A stretch of 64,000 bases of DNA from an uncultured Lachnospiraceae bacterium (lineage in GTDB: Bacteria > Bacillota > Clostridia > Lachnospirales > Lachnospiraceae). The stretch covers positions 1-64,000 of the forward strand of contig CALWHG010000004.1 in assembly GCA_944380315.1 (NCBI GenBank). Direction: 5' to 3'. The notes beneath the pieces were generated by a model, which saw only the letters and a program-made list of their open reading frames with translations, made no database searches and was not told where the DNA came from. The position numbers and the translations under genes are program-made. Shown here one piece after another: positions 1-9,201 of the stretch; the stretch's first letter is position 1, and every line of letters begins with the position of its first letter.

Positions 1-1
1 C

Positions 2-910
2 ATCTTCACCATGAGGGTGGACGGCATGTACAGCATAGAGGGCAAGAGCCTGCAGGAGATAGGCTCGGACAATGACTACAACATGCTTGTCTGCGCGGTA
101 CAGCGAAACGGTGAGGTCATCATACCCTCTGGTAATTTCATCCTTAATGACGGGGACGACATATCCGTAGTGGCTACCATCCAGGAGATGAAGCGCTTCC
201 TGCGCACCCTGGGTCTCAAGTCTGAGCCGGCTCTGTCCTGTCTCGTCACGGGAGGCGGAGTCATAGCCTATTATCTGACAGACATGCTGCTTAAGGCAAA
301 GCGTCAGGTCAGGGTCATAGAGATAGACCAGTCCACTTGCCAGATGCTCTCGGAAAGCTTCCCAGGCGCGGAGATCATACACGGAGACGGTACTGACAAG
401 AGCTTCCTGCTTAAGCAGGGACTTAAGTATGTGGATGCATTCGTACCACTTACAGGCATAGATGAGGAAAATATCATCAGTGCCACCTATGCTAAAAATG
501 TCTCTGACGCCAAGGTCATAACCAAGATAAATCGTACTGATCTCAACGATGTCATGAATGAGCTCCATGTGGATTCTGCAGTGTATCCGAAGCTCATATG
601 CGCCGATACTATAGCTCAGTATGTAAGAGCCCAGTCCAAGGGCATAGGAGGACAGGTAGAGACCCTATACCGTTATCTGGACAACCGTGTGGAGATACTG
701 GAGCTCATAGCCAGTGAGGATCCGGACCTTACGGATATACCTCTTACGGAGCTGGGTAAGAGGCTCAAGGACAACCTGATCCTGGCATGTATCATCAGGG
801 ACGGAAGCTTTATCATCCCTTCCGGTAAAAATACCATCAGGAGCGGAGACTCGGTGGTAGTGGTCACCACCCACAAGGGCATATCCTCGCTCCATGAGAT
901 CCTGGCCTGA
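2..910 (+). CDS. trkA: Trk potassium uptake system NAD-binding protein TrkA (5' end outside window)
   Basis: Cytoplasmic regulatory subunit of a Trk/Ktr potassium channel that gates TrkH through NAD(H)/ATP binding. The frame is open to the window edge, so the N-terminal part is missing. What remains is the end of a first RCK module, then a second Rossmann domain (glycine motif VTGGGVIAYY, acidic end of beta-2 at VIEID), then a TrkA-C domain near the C terminus (DSVVVVTTHKG). The two-module layout is typical of TrkA (about 450 aa). The gene is 16 bp upstream of trkH, its membrane partner, which supports the assignment. Confidence 0.93.
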   Translation: MFTMRVDGMYSIEGKSLQEIGSDNDYNMLVCAVQRNGEVIIPSGNFILNDGDDISVVATIQEMKRFLRTLGLKSEPALSCLVTGGGVIAYYLTDMLLKAKRQVRVIEIDQSTCQMLSESFPGAEIIHGDGTDKSFLLKQGLKYVDAFVPLTGIDEENIISATYAKNVSDAKVITKINRTDLNDVMNELHVDSAVYPKLICADTIAQYVRAQSKGIGGQVETLYRYLDNRVEILELIASEDPDLTDIPLTELGKRLKDNLILACIIRDGSFIIPSGKNTIRSGDSVVVVTTHKGISSLHEILA

Positions 911-926
911 GGAGGGACGGAGCATC

Positions 927-2369
927 ATGGAGATATCTATAGTTTTATACATCATAGGACTGGCTCTCATGATAGAGGGAGTGCTCATGATAGTGCCTGG
1001 GGTATGTGCCCTGATCTACGGAGAGAGCCTGATGCCCTATATACTTACGGCGGCCATATGCCTCGCCATAGGCATCGTCCTCACCAGGAGGAGGCCGGAG
1101 AGCGGCTTCCTGTTTTCCAGAGAGGGCTATGTGGCCACGGGACTGACCTGGATAGCCCTCGCATTTACAGGTATGCTGCCCTTCCTTTTCAGTGGCTCCA
1201 CTACGAGCCTTGCGGATGCGGTTTTTGAGACCGTGTCAGGCTATACCACTACCGGATCGAGCATATTTACCTCGGTGGAGGACCTTCCCAAGGGCATACT
1301 CATGTGGCGCAGCTTCATGCACTGGATAGGAGGTATGGGCATACTGGTGTTCATGCTGGCCATAGTGCCATTTTCAGGCGGTACCCAGATGAATATCATG
1401 AAGGCGGAGAGCCCCGGCCCCTCCATATCGAAGATAGTGCCGAGAGCCCAGGATTCTGCCAAGATCCTGTATCAGATATATACGGTCATGACCGTGGGCA
1501 TGATGATCACCCTCATAGTGCTGCGCATGCCGGTATTTGATGCCATATGCATCACCTTCGGCGCAGCGGGCACAGGAGGCTTTTCTGTGCTCAACGCGGG
1601 CTGCTCGACCTATACCATAGCCCAGCAGATAGTCATAACCGTGGGCATGATAGCCTTCGGAGTTAATTTCAGCTTTTATTATTTCCTGCTCATAAGGAAG
1701 TTCGGCATGGCATTTGGCATGGAGGAGGTAAGGGCATACCTGCTCATCATCCTGGCGGCCATAGGCCTCATAAGCATAGACCTCATGGTAGGCGGAGTAT
1801 ATGAGTCTGCCCCCATAGCGGTGAAGGACGCGGCCTTCCATGTAGGCTCCATCATAACCACTACGGGCTATGCCACCACGGATTGCAACGTCTGGCCCAA
1901 CCTTTCCCAGGGCATACTTATACTGCTCATGTTCATAGGAGCCTGCGCAGGCTCGACCGGCGGCGGTATCAAGGTGTCCCGTATACTCCTTATGGCCAAG
2001 GCCTACAAGAGGGAGCTGGCAGTGGCCCTTCATCCCAACATAGTGAAGAAGGTCCACATGGACGGCAAGGCCGCCGATGAAAACGTGCTCCGCAATACGG
2101 GAGTATATGTATTTATATATTTTGTCATATTTACAGTGTCGGTGCTCATAGTATCGCTGGATGGCTTTGACTGGCTGACCACCTTCACCTCAGTAGCCGC
2201 CACCTTCAACAACATAGGACCCGGCTTCGGAGTAGTGGGCACCATGGGGAATTTCTCCTCTCTTTCGGATCTGAGCAAATGGGTGCTGAGCCTGGACATG
2301 CTCATAGGCCGACTGGAGATATTCCCCATCATGCTGCTGTTTGTAAAGAACACATGGAGAAGATTCTGA
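927..2369 (+). CDS. trkH: Trk potassium uptake protein TrkH
   Basis: Membrane pore subunit of the Trk K+ transporter, 480 aa. The four selectivity-filter loops are visible as glycine turns: TTTGSS, GAAGTGG, TTTGYAT and NNIGPG. Multiple hydrophobic helices run throughout, and the short cytoplasmic C terminus follows the usual LEIFP segment. I chose ATG 927 because GGAGGGACGG (911-920) lies just upstream; an ATG at 894 in the same frame overlaps the end of trkA and has no ribosome binding site. It follows trkA directly, forming a trkAH operon. Confidence 0.95.
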   Translation: MEISIVLYIIGLALMIEGVLMIVPGVCALIYGESLMPYILTAAICLAIGIVLTRRRPESGFLFSREGYVATGLTWIALAFTGMLPFLFSGSTTSLADAVFETVSGYTTTGSSIFTSVEDLPKGILMWRSFMHWIGGMGILVFMLAIVPFSGGTQMNIMKAESPGPSISKIVPRAQDSAKILYQIYTVMTVGMMITLIVLRMPVFDAICITFGAAGTGGFSVLNAGCSTYTIAQQIVITVGMIAFGVNFSFYYFLLIRKFGMAFGMEEVRAYLLIILAAIGLISIDLMVGGVYESAPIAVKDAAFHVGSIITTTGYATTDCNVWPNLSQGILILLMFIGACAGSTGGGIKVSRILLMAKAYKRELAVALHPNIVKKVHMDGKAADENVLRNTGVYVFIYFVIFTVSVLIVSLDGFDWLTTFTSVAATFNNIGPGFGVVGTMGNFSSLSDLSKWVLSLDMLIGRLEIFPIMLLFVKNTWRRF

Positions 2370-2370
2370 T

Positions 2371-3057
2371 ATGATAAAGGCATGTATATTTGATCTGGAC
2401 GGTACCCTTTCCGATACCCTTACCTCCATAGCCTACTGTGCAAACAGGTCCCTCAGGAGAGAGGGCCTGTCGGAGCTTCCCAGGGACAGCTTCCGCTACT
2501 ATGCGGGAGACGGAGCCAGGGAGCTGGTGCGTCGATATACCAAGGATACCCACAACATAAGCTGTCCTCTGGACCCTAAGGACGAGTCGAATCTGGAGCA
2601 TTTTTATCAAAGCTACATGCAGGAGTTTTCCAGGTACTGCATGTATCAGGTCAAGCCCTTTGAGGGTATACCGGAGCTCCTTTCTGCCCTTAAGGAAAGA
2701 GGCATAAGGACGGCGGTACTGTCAAACAAGCCCGATGCCCAGACCAAGGAGGTAGTAGGCTCTCTCTTTGCTCCTGAGCTTTTTGATCATGTACAGGGGC
2801 TTACGGATGACATACCCAGGAAGCCTGCCCCGGACGGAGCCCTGAGTATAGCGGCCCGCTTTGGTGCCCTGCCCTCTGAATGCATGTATCTGGGAGATAC
2901 GGATACGGACATGAAGACAGGCAAGTCCGCAGGCATGTATACCGTAGGTGTGCTCTGGGGCTTCCGTGAGGAAAAGGAGCTTCGGGACAATGGAGCCGAT
3001 GCCATCATAGCAGAGCCCCTGGAGGCTTTTCGGATCATGGACGAGCTTGACAGATGA
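2371..3057 (+). CDS. HAD-superfamily hydrolase, phosphoglycolate phosphatase-like
   Basis: A 228-aa HAD phosphatase. Motif I is DLDGTLSDT near the N terminus (nucleophile and acid/base aspartates), motif II is the serine in LSNKPD, and motif IV is GDTDTDM. A C1-type helical cap lies between motifs I and II, as in Gph and PpaX. Its natural substrate cannot be read from sequence; 2-phosphoglycolate or pyrophosphate are the usual annotations. It starts one base after the trkH stop and is followed 8 bp later by ptsI, so it is probably co-transcribed with both. Confidence 0.85.
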   Translation: MIKACIFDLDGTLSDTLTSIAYCANRSLRREGLSELPRDSFRYYAGDGARELVRRYTKDTHNISCPLDPKDESNLEHFYQSYMQEFSRYCMYQVKPFEGIPELLSALKERGIRTAVLSNKPDAQTKEVVGSLFAPELFDHVQGLTDDIPRKPAPDGALSIAARFGALPSECMYLGDTDTDMKTGKSAGMYTVGVLWGFREEKELRDNGADAIIAEPLEAFRIMDELDR

Positions 3058-3065
3058 GGTAGAGC

Positions 3066-4751
3066 ATGGATATTTACAAGGGTGTGGGACTGTCACCGGG
3101 CATAGCCCATGGCAGGATACATTTTCATAAGAGAAAGGATAAGGACGTGGATAAAGCCCAGGCAGCTTCAGCAGAGGCGGAGCTGCGGGCTTTTTTTGCT
3201 TCCAGGGAGCGGGCAGAGGCGGAGCTCAGGAGACTGTACCAGAGGGCAGAGGAGGCAGGAGACAGCCTGACCATGGACATGCTCAGGGCCCATATGGCCA
3301 TGCTTTCTGACCAGGAGTTTGAAAAGGAGGTCAGGGAGCTCATAGAGGACAGGCATATGGGGGCGGCATCTGCGGTAAGACAGACTGCCGAGGGCTATGC
3401 GGAGAAGCTGGCAGGCTCCGGTGATGCTTTCCTTCGGGCCCGCAGGGATGATATAATGGACATGGCGGATCTGGTCATAGCTGCCATGGAAGAAGGCGGA
3501 GAGCTGAGCCTGGAGACCGTGGGCAAGGATACTGTTATAGTCTCCAGGGACATATACCCCTCTGAGGCCCTAAGACTGCTGGAGCGGGGCGTATCGGCCT
3601 TCGTGACCATGTCGGGCTCTTTGAACTCTCATATGGCCATCATATCAAGGTCAAGGGGAGTGCCGGTCATAAGCGGCATATCTGAAGCGGAGCTTGAGAA
3701 TCTTGTTTCAGAGGATGGACACAGAGCCATAGTGGACGGCTTCGAGGGAGAACTCGTGACAGAGCCTGACAGGGAGACAGAGGCCAGATACGAAAGACTT
3801 GTCTCAGCATCGGCTGAGGAGAAGGAGAGACTCAGGGCCCTGCGTGACCGCAGCCTGTATACATCCTCGGGAAGGAGAGTCAGGCTATATGCAAATATAT
3901 CAGATCTGAAGGACGTGGACGGGGCCATCGACGCAGGGGCAGAGGGCATAGGCCTTTTCCGTACGGAGCTCCTTTATCTGTCAAAGGGCGCCTTTCCGGA
4001 TGAAGAGGAGCAGTTTGAGGCATACAGGGCTGTGGCTGAGGCCATGGCTGGAAGACCTGTGATCATCAGGACCTTTGACCTTGGAGCCGACAAGCTCCTG
4101 GAGGCGGATGGCAGACGCATGGCGGAGCATCCGGAGCTCGAGGGCCTGAGGGGCATACAGCTCTGCCTCAGGATGCCTGAGCTTTTGAGGATCCAGCTTC
4201 GGGCCATACTCCGGGCCTCAGCCTATGGCCATATATATGTCATGTACCCCATGATCAGTGAGCTTTCGGAGCTGAGGGCTGCAAAGGCCATCATGGAGGA
4301 GGCCAGACAGGAGCTTAGGCAGAGGGGCATCGAGCCTGAGCGTGATGTCCCCCAGGGCATCATGATAGAGACTCCTGCGGCGGCGGTCACATCTGACCTG
4401 CTCGCGGCAGAGAGCGATTTTTTTAGCATAGGTACAAATGATCTTACGGCTTATACCATGGCCAGGGACCGGTGGCAGGGCGGGATATCGGGGCCGGCTG
4501 CCGGCGGCGATGATGGAGCCGGAGCAGGTGCTTGCCCTGAGGCGGTGCTTCGCCTCGTGAGACTTACCATCAGAAACGCTCACGCAGCGGGCATATGGGC
4601 AGGCATATGCGGGGAGCTGGCGGCAGACCCGGAGCTCCTGGAGACATTTCTGGATATGGATGTGGATGAGCTTTCCATGTCGGCGGGAAGCATACTGCCG
4701 ATAAGGAAACGCTTCGCAGACCTTATGGAGGATGAGCATGAGAGACCTTAG
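3066..4751 (+). CDS. ptsI: Phosphoenolpyruvate-protein phosphotransferase (PTS enzyme I)
   Basis: Enzyme I of the sugar phosphotransferase system: it autophosphorylates from PEP and passes the phosphate to HPr. At 561 aa it has full length. In order: the N-terminal HPr-binding helical domain, the swivel domain with the phospho-histidine in GSLNSHMAI (about His189), and the C-terminal PEP-binding barrel with FRTELLYL, SIGTNDLTAYT and the active-site cysteine in ICGELAAD. The GSLNSH form replaces the enterobacterial GGRTSH. HPr is not encoded next to it. Its 3' end overlaps the start of fbp, which couples a glycolytic uptake gene to a gluconeogenic one. Confidence 0.93.
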   Translation: MDIYKGVGLSPGIAHGRIHFHKRKDKDVDKAQAASAEAELRAFFASRERAEAELRRLYQRAEEAGDSLTMDMLRAHMAMLSDQEFEKEVRELIEDRHMGAASAVRQTAEGYAEKLAGSGDAFLRARRDDIMDMADLVIAAMEEGGELSLETVGKDTVIVSRDIYPSEALRLLERGVSAFVTMSGSLNSHMAIISRSRGVPVISGISEAELENLVSEDGHRAIVDGFEGELVTEPDRETEARYERLVSASAEEKERLRALRDRSLYTSSGRRVRLYANISDLKDVDGAIDAGAEGIGLFRTELLYLSKGAFPDEEEQFEAYRAVAEAMAGRPVIIRTFDLGADKLLEADGRRMAEHPELEGLRGIQLCLRMPELLRIQLRAILRASAYGHIYVMYPMISELSELRAAKAIMEEARQELRQRGIEPERDVPQGIMIETPAAAVTSDLLAAESDFFSIGTNDLTAYTMARDRWQGGISGPAAGGDDGAGAGACPEAVLRLVRLTIRNAHAAGIWAGICGELAADPELLETFLDMDVDELSMSAGSILPIRKRFADLMEDEHERP

Positions 4752-6678
4752 CTACCTTAAACTTCTCTCTGAGAAGTTTCCAAACAGACGCAAATGCCTT
4801 TCGGAGATAGTGAACCTCAATGCCATACTGGGCCTTCCGAAGGGCACCGAGTACTTCTTTTCGGACATCCACGGAGAGGACCAGGCATTTATACACCTGC
4901 TCCGTTCCTCCTCCGGAGTCATAAGGGACAAGATAGACGACATTTTCAAGGGAGAGCTTTCCGAGGAGGAGAGACAGGAGCTGGCCCATCTTATATATTA
5001 TCCTAGGAGGGAGCTCCAGAAGCAGTCCGTGGCATCGGGAGCTCCGGCCGCCTGGCAGCGGACCATCATATACAGGCTCATAAGGGTCTGCAGGCTGGTA
5101 TCAAGGAAATACACCAGGTCCAAGGTCCGTAAGAAGATGCCGGAGGACTATGCCTACATACTGGATGAGATGCTCCATACGGACGAAAATGAAAAGGACA
5201 AGCAGGTATATTTTGAGAGCATCATAGACTCCATAGTGGAAAATGAGGCGGCCGACTCCTTCATAGTGGAGCTCTGCGATCTTATACACAATCTGTCCAT
5301 AGATCAGCTCCACATCATAGGTGACATATTTGACAGAGGGCCCAGGGCTGATCTGGTCATGGAGGAGCTCATGAGCTACGGCGATGTGGACATACAGTGG
5401 GGCAACCATGACATAGACTGGATGGGAGCAGCCTGCGGCAATGAGGCCTGCATCTGCAATGTGCTCAGGGTGGCCACGGGCTACAACAGCTTTGATGTGC
5501 TGGAGGACGGCTACGGCATAAACCTCCGGGCCCTCAGCATGTTTGCCCAGAAGACCTACGGAGACGATCCCTGTGAGCGCTTCAGGCCACATATACTGGA
5601 TGAAAATGTCTATGACTCGATCTCTCCGCTCCTGGCTGCCCGCATGCAGAAGGCCATAACCATCATGCAGCTCAAGTACGAGGGACAGCTCATAAGGCGC
5701 CATCCGGAGTACAGGATGGACGATCGGCTTCTGCTTGACAGGATAGACCCGGAGAGGGGCACCGTGCTCATAGGTGACCGGGAATATGAGCTCCTTGATA
5801 CACATTTTCCGACAGTAGACTGGTCGAATCCCTACAGGCTTACGGAGGAGGAGCAGTCCCTCATGGATACCCTCAGGGCCTCCTTCATGCACAGTCCACT
5901 GCTCAATCGCCATGTACGTTTTCTTTATTCCCATGGCTCCATATATAAATGTATAAATGGCAACCTGCTCTATCATGGCTGCATACCCATGACGGAGGAC
6001 GGAGAGTTCATGACCGTGGAGATGAACGGCATCCGGCTTTCCGGCAGGGCTCTCATGGACTTCCTGGGAGGCAGGATCAAGGATGCTTACTTCCTTCCAG
6101 AGGGAGACGAAGGAAAGCAGCAGGCCGTGGACATGATGTGGTATCTCTGGTGCGGCAAGGCCTCTCCTCTTTTCGGAAAGGACAAGATGGCTACCTTTGA
6201 GAGCCGCTTCACAGGAGACAAGGAGCTGTCCAGGGAAAGGATGAATGCTTACTATGTGCTCAGCAGGGATGAAAGGATAGTGGACAAGATACTCCGGGAG
6301 TTTGACCTGAGCACGGAGCATGGACATATCATAAACGGACATGTGCCGGTCAGGAAGCTGGAGGGCGAGCTGCCCTATCGGGCCGGAGGCAAGCTGTTCA
6401 CCATAGACGGCGGACTGGCCAAATCCTATCAGAAAAAGACCGGCATAGCCGGATATACTCTCATATACAATTCTCAGTCGCTGGCTCTGGCGGAGCACAG
6501 TCCCTTCATACCGGGACAGGAGAGCTCTCCCAGGGTGGAAGTGGTGGAAAAGATGGATCCCAGGGTCAGGGTCAGGGATACTGACAACGGACGGGAGCTG
6601 GAGGCTCAGATACAGGATCTCAAGGAGCTTCTTTCAGCCTACAGGGACGGACGCATAAAGGAAGACGGAGCTCAATAG
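4738..6678 (+). CDS. fbp: Class III fructose-1,6-bisphosphatase
   Basis: Hydrolyses fructose 1,6-bisphosphate to fructose 6-phosphate in gluconeogenesis; this is the Firmicutes class (FBPase_2). The calcineurin-like metal motifs are clear: FFSDIHGED near residue 40, GDIFDRGP and WGNHDIDWMG. About 646 aa matches the family. GGAGG at 4727-4731 lies 6 bp before ATG 4738, so that start is preferred over ATG 4732, which has almost no spacing. The gene overlaps ptsI by 14 bp and ends at a hairpin terminator whose stem includes its last codons. Confidence 0.95.
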   Translation: MRDLSYLKLLSEKFPNRRKCLSEIVNLNAILGLPKGTEYFFSDIHGEDQAFIHLLRSSSGVIRDKIDDIFKGELSEEERQELAHLIYYPRRELQKQSVASGAPAAWQRTIIYRLIRVCRLVSRKYTRSKVRKKMPEDYAYILDEMLHTDENEKDKQVYFESIIDSIVENEAADSFIVELCDLIHNLSIDQLHIIGDIFDRGPRADLVMEELMSYGDVDIQWGNHDIDWMGAACGNEACICNVLRVATGYNSFDVLEDGYGINLRALSMFAQKTYGDDPCERFRPHILDENVYDSISPLLAARMQKAITIMQLKYEGQLIRRHPEYRMDDRLLLDRIDPERGTVLIGDREYELLDTHFPTVDWSNPYRLTEEEQSLMDTLRASFMHSPLLNRHVRFLYSHGSIYKCINGNLLYHGCIPMTEDGEFMTVEMNGIRLSGRALMDFLGGRIKDAYFLPEGDEGKQQAVDMMWYLWCGKASPLFGKDKMATFESRFTGDKELSRERMNAYYVLSRDERIVDKILREFDLSTEHGHIINGHVPVRKLEGELPYRAGGKLFTIDGGLAKSYQKKTGIAGYTLIYNSQSLALAEHSPFIPGQESSPRVEVVEKMDPRVRVRDTDNGRELEAQIQDLKELLSAYRDGRIKEDGAQ

Positions 6679-6696
6679 GAAGCTCCGTCTGTTTTT
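6663..6696 (+). terminator. Rho-independent terminator at the 3' end of fbp
   Basis: AGACGGAGCT (6663-6672) pairs perfectly with AGCTCCGTCT (6681-6690) across an 8-base loop and is followed by GTTTTTC. The fbp stop codon (6676-6678) lies in the loop. On the other strand the same stem contains the last codons of the convergent exoribonuclease gene. Confidence 0.85.
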
Positions 6697-7631
6697 CTGA
6701 GATTTGAATCTATAAGCTTGTTGAAGCCTATGAAGCCCGAATCGTTTTGAGGCGCCTTCGTGCTCAGGGCCTCGTACATGGTCTCCACCTTGGCATCCAG
6801 ATTGTCCATCATGCAGAGCACCATGGCCTCGATGAGGGCCGGCTTTTTCGGTGAGCCGAACTCAAGCTCGCCGTGGTGAGACAGGATCAGATGTATGAGC
6901 TCGTTGTGCAGCCTCTCAGGGAAACCGTCTATGGCTGCCATGTGCTCCTCCACCATCTGGGAGCCTATGATTATGTGGCCCAGGAGCTGCCCCGCATCCG
7001 TATAGTCATTTTGCGGAAATGCTGAAAGCTCCCTGGTCTTTCCGATGTCATGGAGCATGGCGCCGCTTATGAGCAGGTCCCTGTTAAGGAAGGGATAATG
7101 CTTGGCTGCAGTGTCGCAGAGCCTGGTCACGCTGAGGGTATGCTCGAGCAGGCCGCCTATGAAGCCATGGTGCACGGACTTGGCCGCGCTGTGGGACTTG
7201 AACCTGCGGGCAAAGGCCTTGTCATCCATGAAGAAGCTCATGAGGAGCTGCTTTAGGTGGAGCTCTTTGACCGAGGCTATGATGCCTGTAAGCTCCTTAT
7301 ACATGTCGTCGATGTTCTTTGAGCTCACGGGGAAATAGTCCGACTGATCGTAGCTTCCCTCTGGAGCCCTCTGGATACGGAGTATGTTGAGCTGATTGGC
7401 GTTATTGAATACGGTGACATTGCCCTCGACATATACATAGTCCATGGCATCGAAATCCCTGATGCCGGGGTTATGGAGATCCCAGATCTTTGATTCGATC
7501 TGGCCCGTCTTGTCCTGAAGGAGCAGGTTTCCGTACTCCTTTCCATTTTTCGTAAGTGCTATGGTCTTCTGCTTGCAGAGGTATACATCGCTTACATGCA
7601 TACCGTCCTTAAGCTTGTCTATATATTTCAT
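6672..7631 (-). CDS. YhaM-like 3'-5' exoribonuclease (OB fold plus HD domain)
   Basis: Probable 3'-to-5' exoribonuclease of the YhaM/CBF1 family. The N terminus is an OB-fold nucleic acid-binding domain (KNGKEYGNLLLQDKTG... VEGNVTVF), followed by an HD phosphohydrolase domain with EHTLSV and the HD pair in GAMLHDIGKTREL, and later LSHHGELEFGSP. About 319 aa fits the family. The start at 7631 follows GAAAGGA on the minus strand; a longer reading starts at 7670 but has no ribosome binding site. The 3' end overlaps the fbp stop by 7 bp, a compact convergent arrangement. Confidence 0.88.
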   Translation of the reverse strand: MKYIDKLKDGMHVSDVYLCKQKTIALTKNGKEYGNLLLQDKTGQIESKIWDLHNPGIRDFDAMDYVYVEGNVTVFNNANQLNILRIQRAPEGSYDQSDYFPVSSKNIDDMYKELTGIIASVKELHLKQLLMSFFMDDKAFARRFKSHSAAKSVHHGFIGGLLEHTLSVTRLCDTAAKHYPFLNRDLLISGAMLHDIGKTRELSAFPQNDYTDAGQLLGHIIIGSQMVEEHMAAIDGFPERLHNELIHLILSHHGELEFGSPKKPALIEAMVLCMMDNLDAKVETMYEALSTKAPQNDSGFIGFNKLIDSNLRKTDGASY

Positions 7632-7786
7632 ATCGTTCCTTTCATCCTCCGGTCCGGTACCGGAGATCAAAATGCTTCCAGGCCTTTTAATATGCCGGAT
7701 TTAAATTATACCCTAATTTTTTAAAATATGCTACACTATTGGGAGCAGTGGCCCGGGACGGGCTGTGCCTTAAGGAGACGAATGCT

Positions 7787-8242
7787 ATGAAGATGGTGGT
7801 ACAGAGGGTAAATGAGGCCTCCGTAACTGTGGACGGAGAGGTGGTAGGAAGCATCGGCAAGGGCTTCATGGTCCTCCTGGGAGTGTCCGGAGAGGACACG
7901 GAGGAGCTGGCGGACCGCATGGTAAAGAAGCTCTGCGGCCTCAGGATATTTGAGGATGAGCAGGGCAAGACCAACCTGTCCCTGGCAGACGTGGACGGAG
8001 AGCTGCTGATCATATCCCAGTTCACTCTCTATGCGGACTGCCACAAGGGCAACAGGCCGAGCTTCATAAATGCAGGAGCCCCCTCCATGGCAGAGCCTCT
8101 CTATGAGCATGTGCTCAGGGAGGCGGCAAAGTATGTGCGCAAAGTGGAACGTGGACGCTTCGGAGCATATATGAAGGTAAGACTTGAAAATGACGGCCCC
8201 TTTACCGTGGTACTTGATTCCAGGGAGATATTTGGGGCATAA
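7787..8242 (+). CDS. dtd: D-aminoacyl-tRNA deacylase
   Basis: Removes D-amino acids mischarged onto tRNA. The 151-aa protein starts [13 protein letters not shown] and shows the family signatures [28 protein letters not shown] (active-site loop) and the cross-subunit Gly-Pro motif as [11 protein letters not shown]. Start 7787 sits 9 bp after TAAGGAG; upstream in-frame TTG codons lack a site. It is followed 11 bp later by the beta-lactamase-fold gene. Confidence 0.95.
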   Translation: MKMVVQRVNEASVTVDGEVVGSIGKGFMVLLGVSGEDTEELADRMVKKLCGLRIFEDEQGKTNLSLADVDGELLIISQFTLYADCHKGNRPSFINAGAPSMAEPLYEHVLREAAKYVRKVERGRFGAYMKVRLENDGPFTVVLDSREIFGA

Positions 8243-8253
8243 GGAGGATGCAT

Positions 8254-9159
8254 ATGGACTGGCTCAGCGGAGACTTTAAAACTGAGGGCTTCCCTCCGGA
8301 GGAGGCTGCGGGAGGTCCGGGGCTTGGCCTTGCGGACATGATAGCTGCGGAGCTCTGCGGCTATGACGGATGCATGGGCATATATCTGAACGACCTCAGG
8401 GGGCACGTACTGAAGCTCCATGAGTGCGAGGAGTTTGAGACGGCCAGCTGCTGCAAGATGTTCGTGCTGTCAGCTCTTTTTGACAAGGTGGAAAAGGATG
8501 AGGCTTCCCTTTCTGAGCTCCTGCCCTTTGAGGAGCGCTTTGCCATAAATGGAAGCGGCGTGCTTTCCTCACTGGAGCTCGGCACGGAGCTTTCGGTGCT
8601 CAACCTGGCCACCCTCATGATCATCATGAGCGACAACATAGCCACCAACATACTTATAGACTATGTGGGCCTGGACTATATAAATGACTTCATACACGGG
8701 ATCGGACTCAGGGGCTCCATGCTCCACAATCCCATAGATTTTGTGAAATATGAAAGGCTGGGGACCGTCACTCCCTCGGACTACGGTCTCATATGGACCA
8801 GGCTTGCGGCTGGAGAGCTGGTGAGCAGGAAGGCCTCTGAGGAGATGATACGCATATGCCGCATGCAGCATTACAACACCATGCTGACAGGCAAGCTGCC
8901 CTGGTATTTCATGGATGAGGACAACTACGGACAGAAGGAGCACCAGATCATATGGACAGCCTCCAAGTCCGGAAGCATGGATGAATGCCGCAACGACGGG
9001 GGCATAGTGCATACGCCATACGGAGAGTACGTGATAGTGCTCCTCAACAAGGACTTTTCCGACCTGTCCTATCACACGGACCATCCGGCCTATACTTATG
9101 GACAGGCGGTATCAAGACTGGTATTTGACTGGTACATAGCCAGGAAGGGCAGCTTTTGA
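8254..9159 (+). CDS. Class A beta-lactamase-fold serine hydrolase without signal peptide
   Basis: Penicillin-recognising fold with all three active-site boxes: S-x-x-K as SCCK (near residue 65), SDN in MSDNIATN, and KSG in ASKSGSMDE. The 301-aa length is normal for the family (Beta-lactamase2). The N terminus MDWLSGDFKTEG is polar, with no signal peptide, lipobox or membrane helix, so the protein appears cytoplasmic. Periplasmic or exported beta-lactam hydrolysis is therefore unlikely; an amidase or esterase role is possible but unproven. AAGGAGG at 8241-8247 favours ATG 8254 over 8248. It lies between dtd and proA. Confidence 0.75.
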   Translation: MDWLSGDFKTEGFPPEEAAGGPGLGLADMIAAELCGYDGCMGIYLNDLRGHVLKLHECEEFETASCCKMFVLSALFDKVEKDEASLSELLPFEERFAINGSGVLSSLELGTELSVLNLATLMIIMSDNIATNILIDYVGLDYINDFIHGIGLRGSMLHNPIDFVKYERLGTVTPSDYGLIWTRLAAGELVSRKASEEMIRICRMQHYNTMLTGKLPWYFMDEDNYGQKEHQIIWTASKSGSMDECRNDGGIVHTPYGEYVIVLLNKDFSDLSYHTDHPAYTYGQAVSRLVFDWYIARKGSF

Positions 9160-9201
9160 GCAGAGGCTTTTACATAGGAAGTACATGTAAAGGAGGCAGA
9201 T

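Noticed and set aside
5101..6498. Long antisense reading frame (465 codons) opposite fbp
   Set aside because: It is fully opposite a convincing FBPase gene, has no ribosome binding site or known motif, and arises from the codon bias of the + strand gene.
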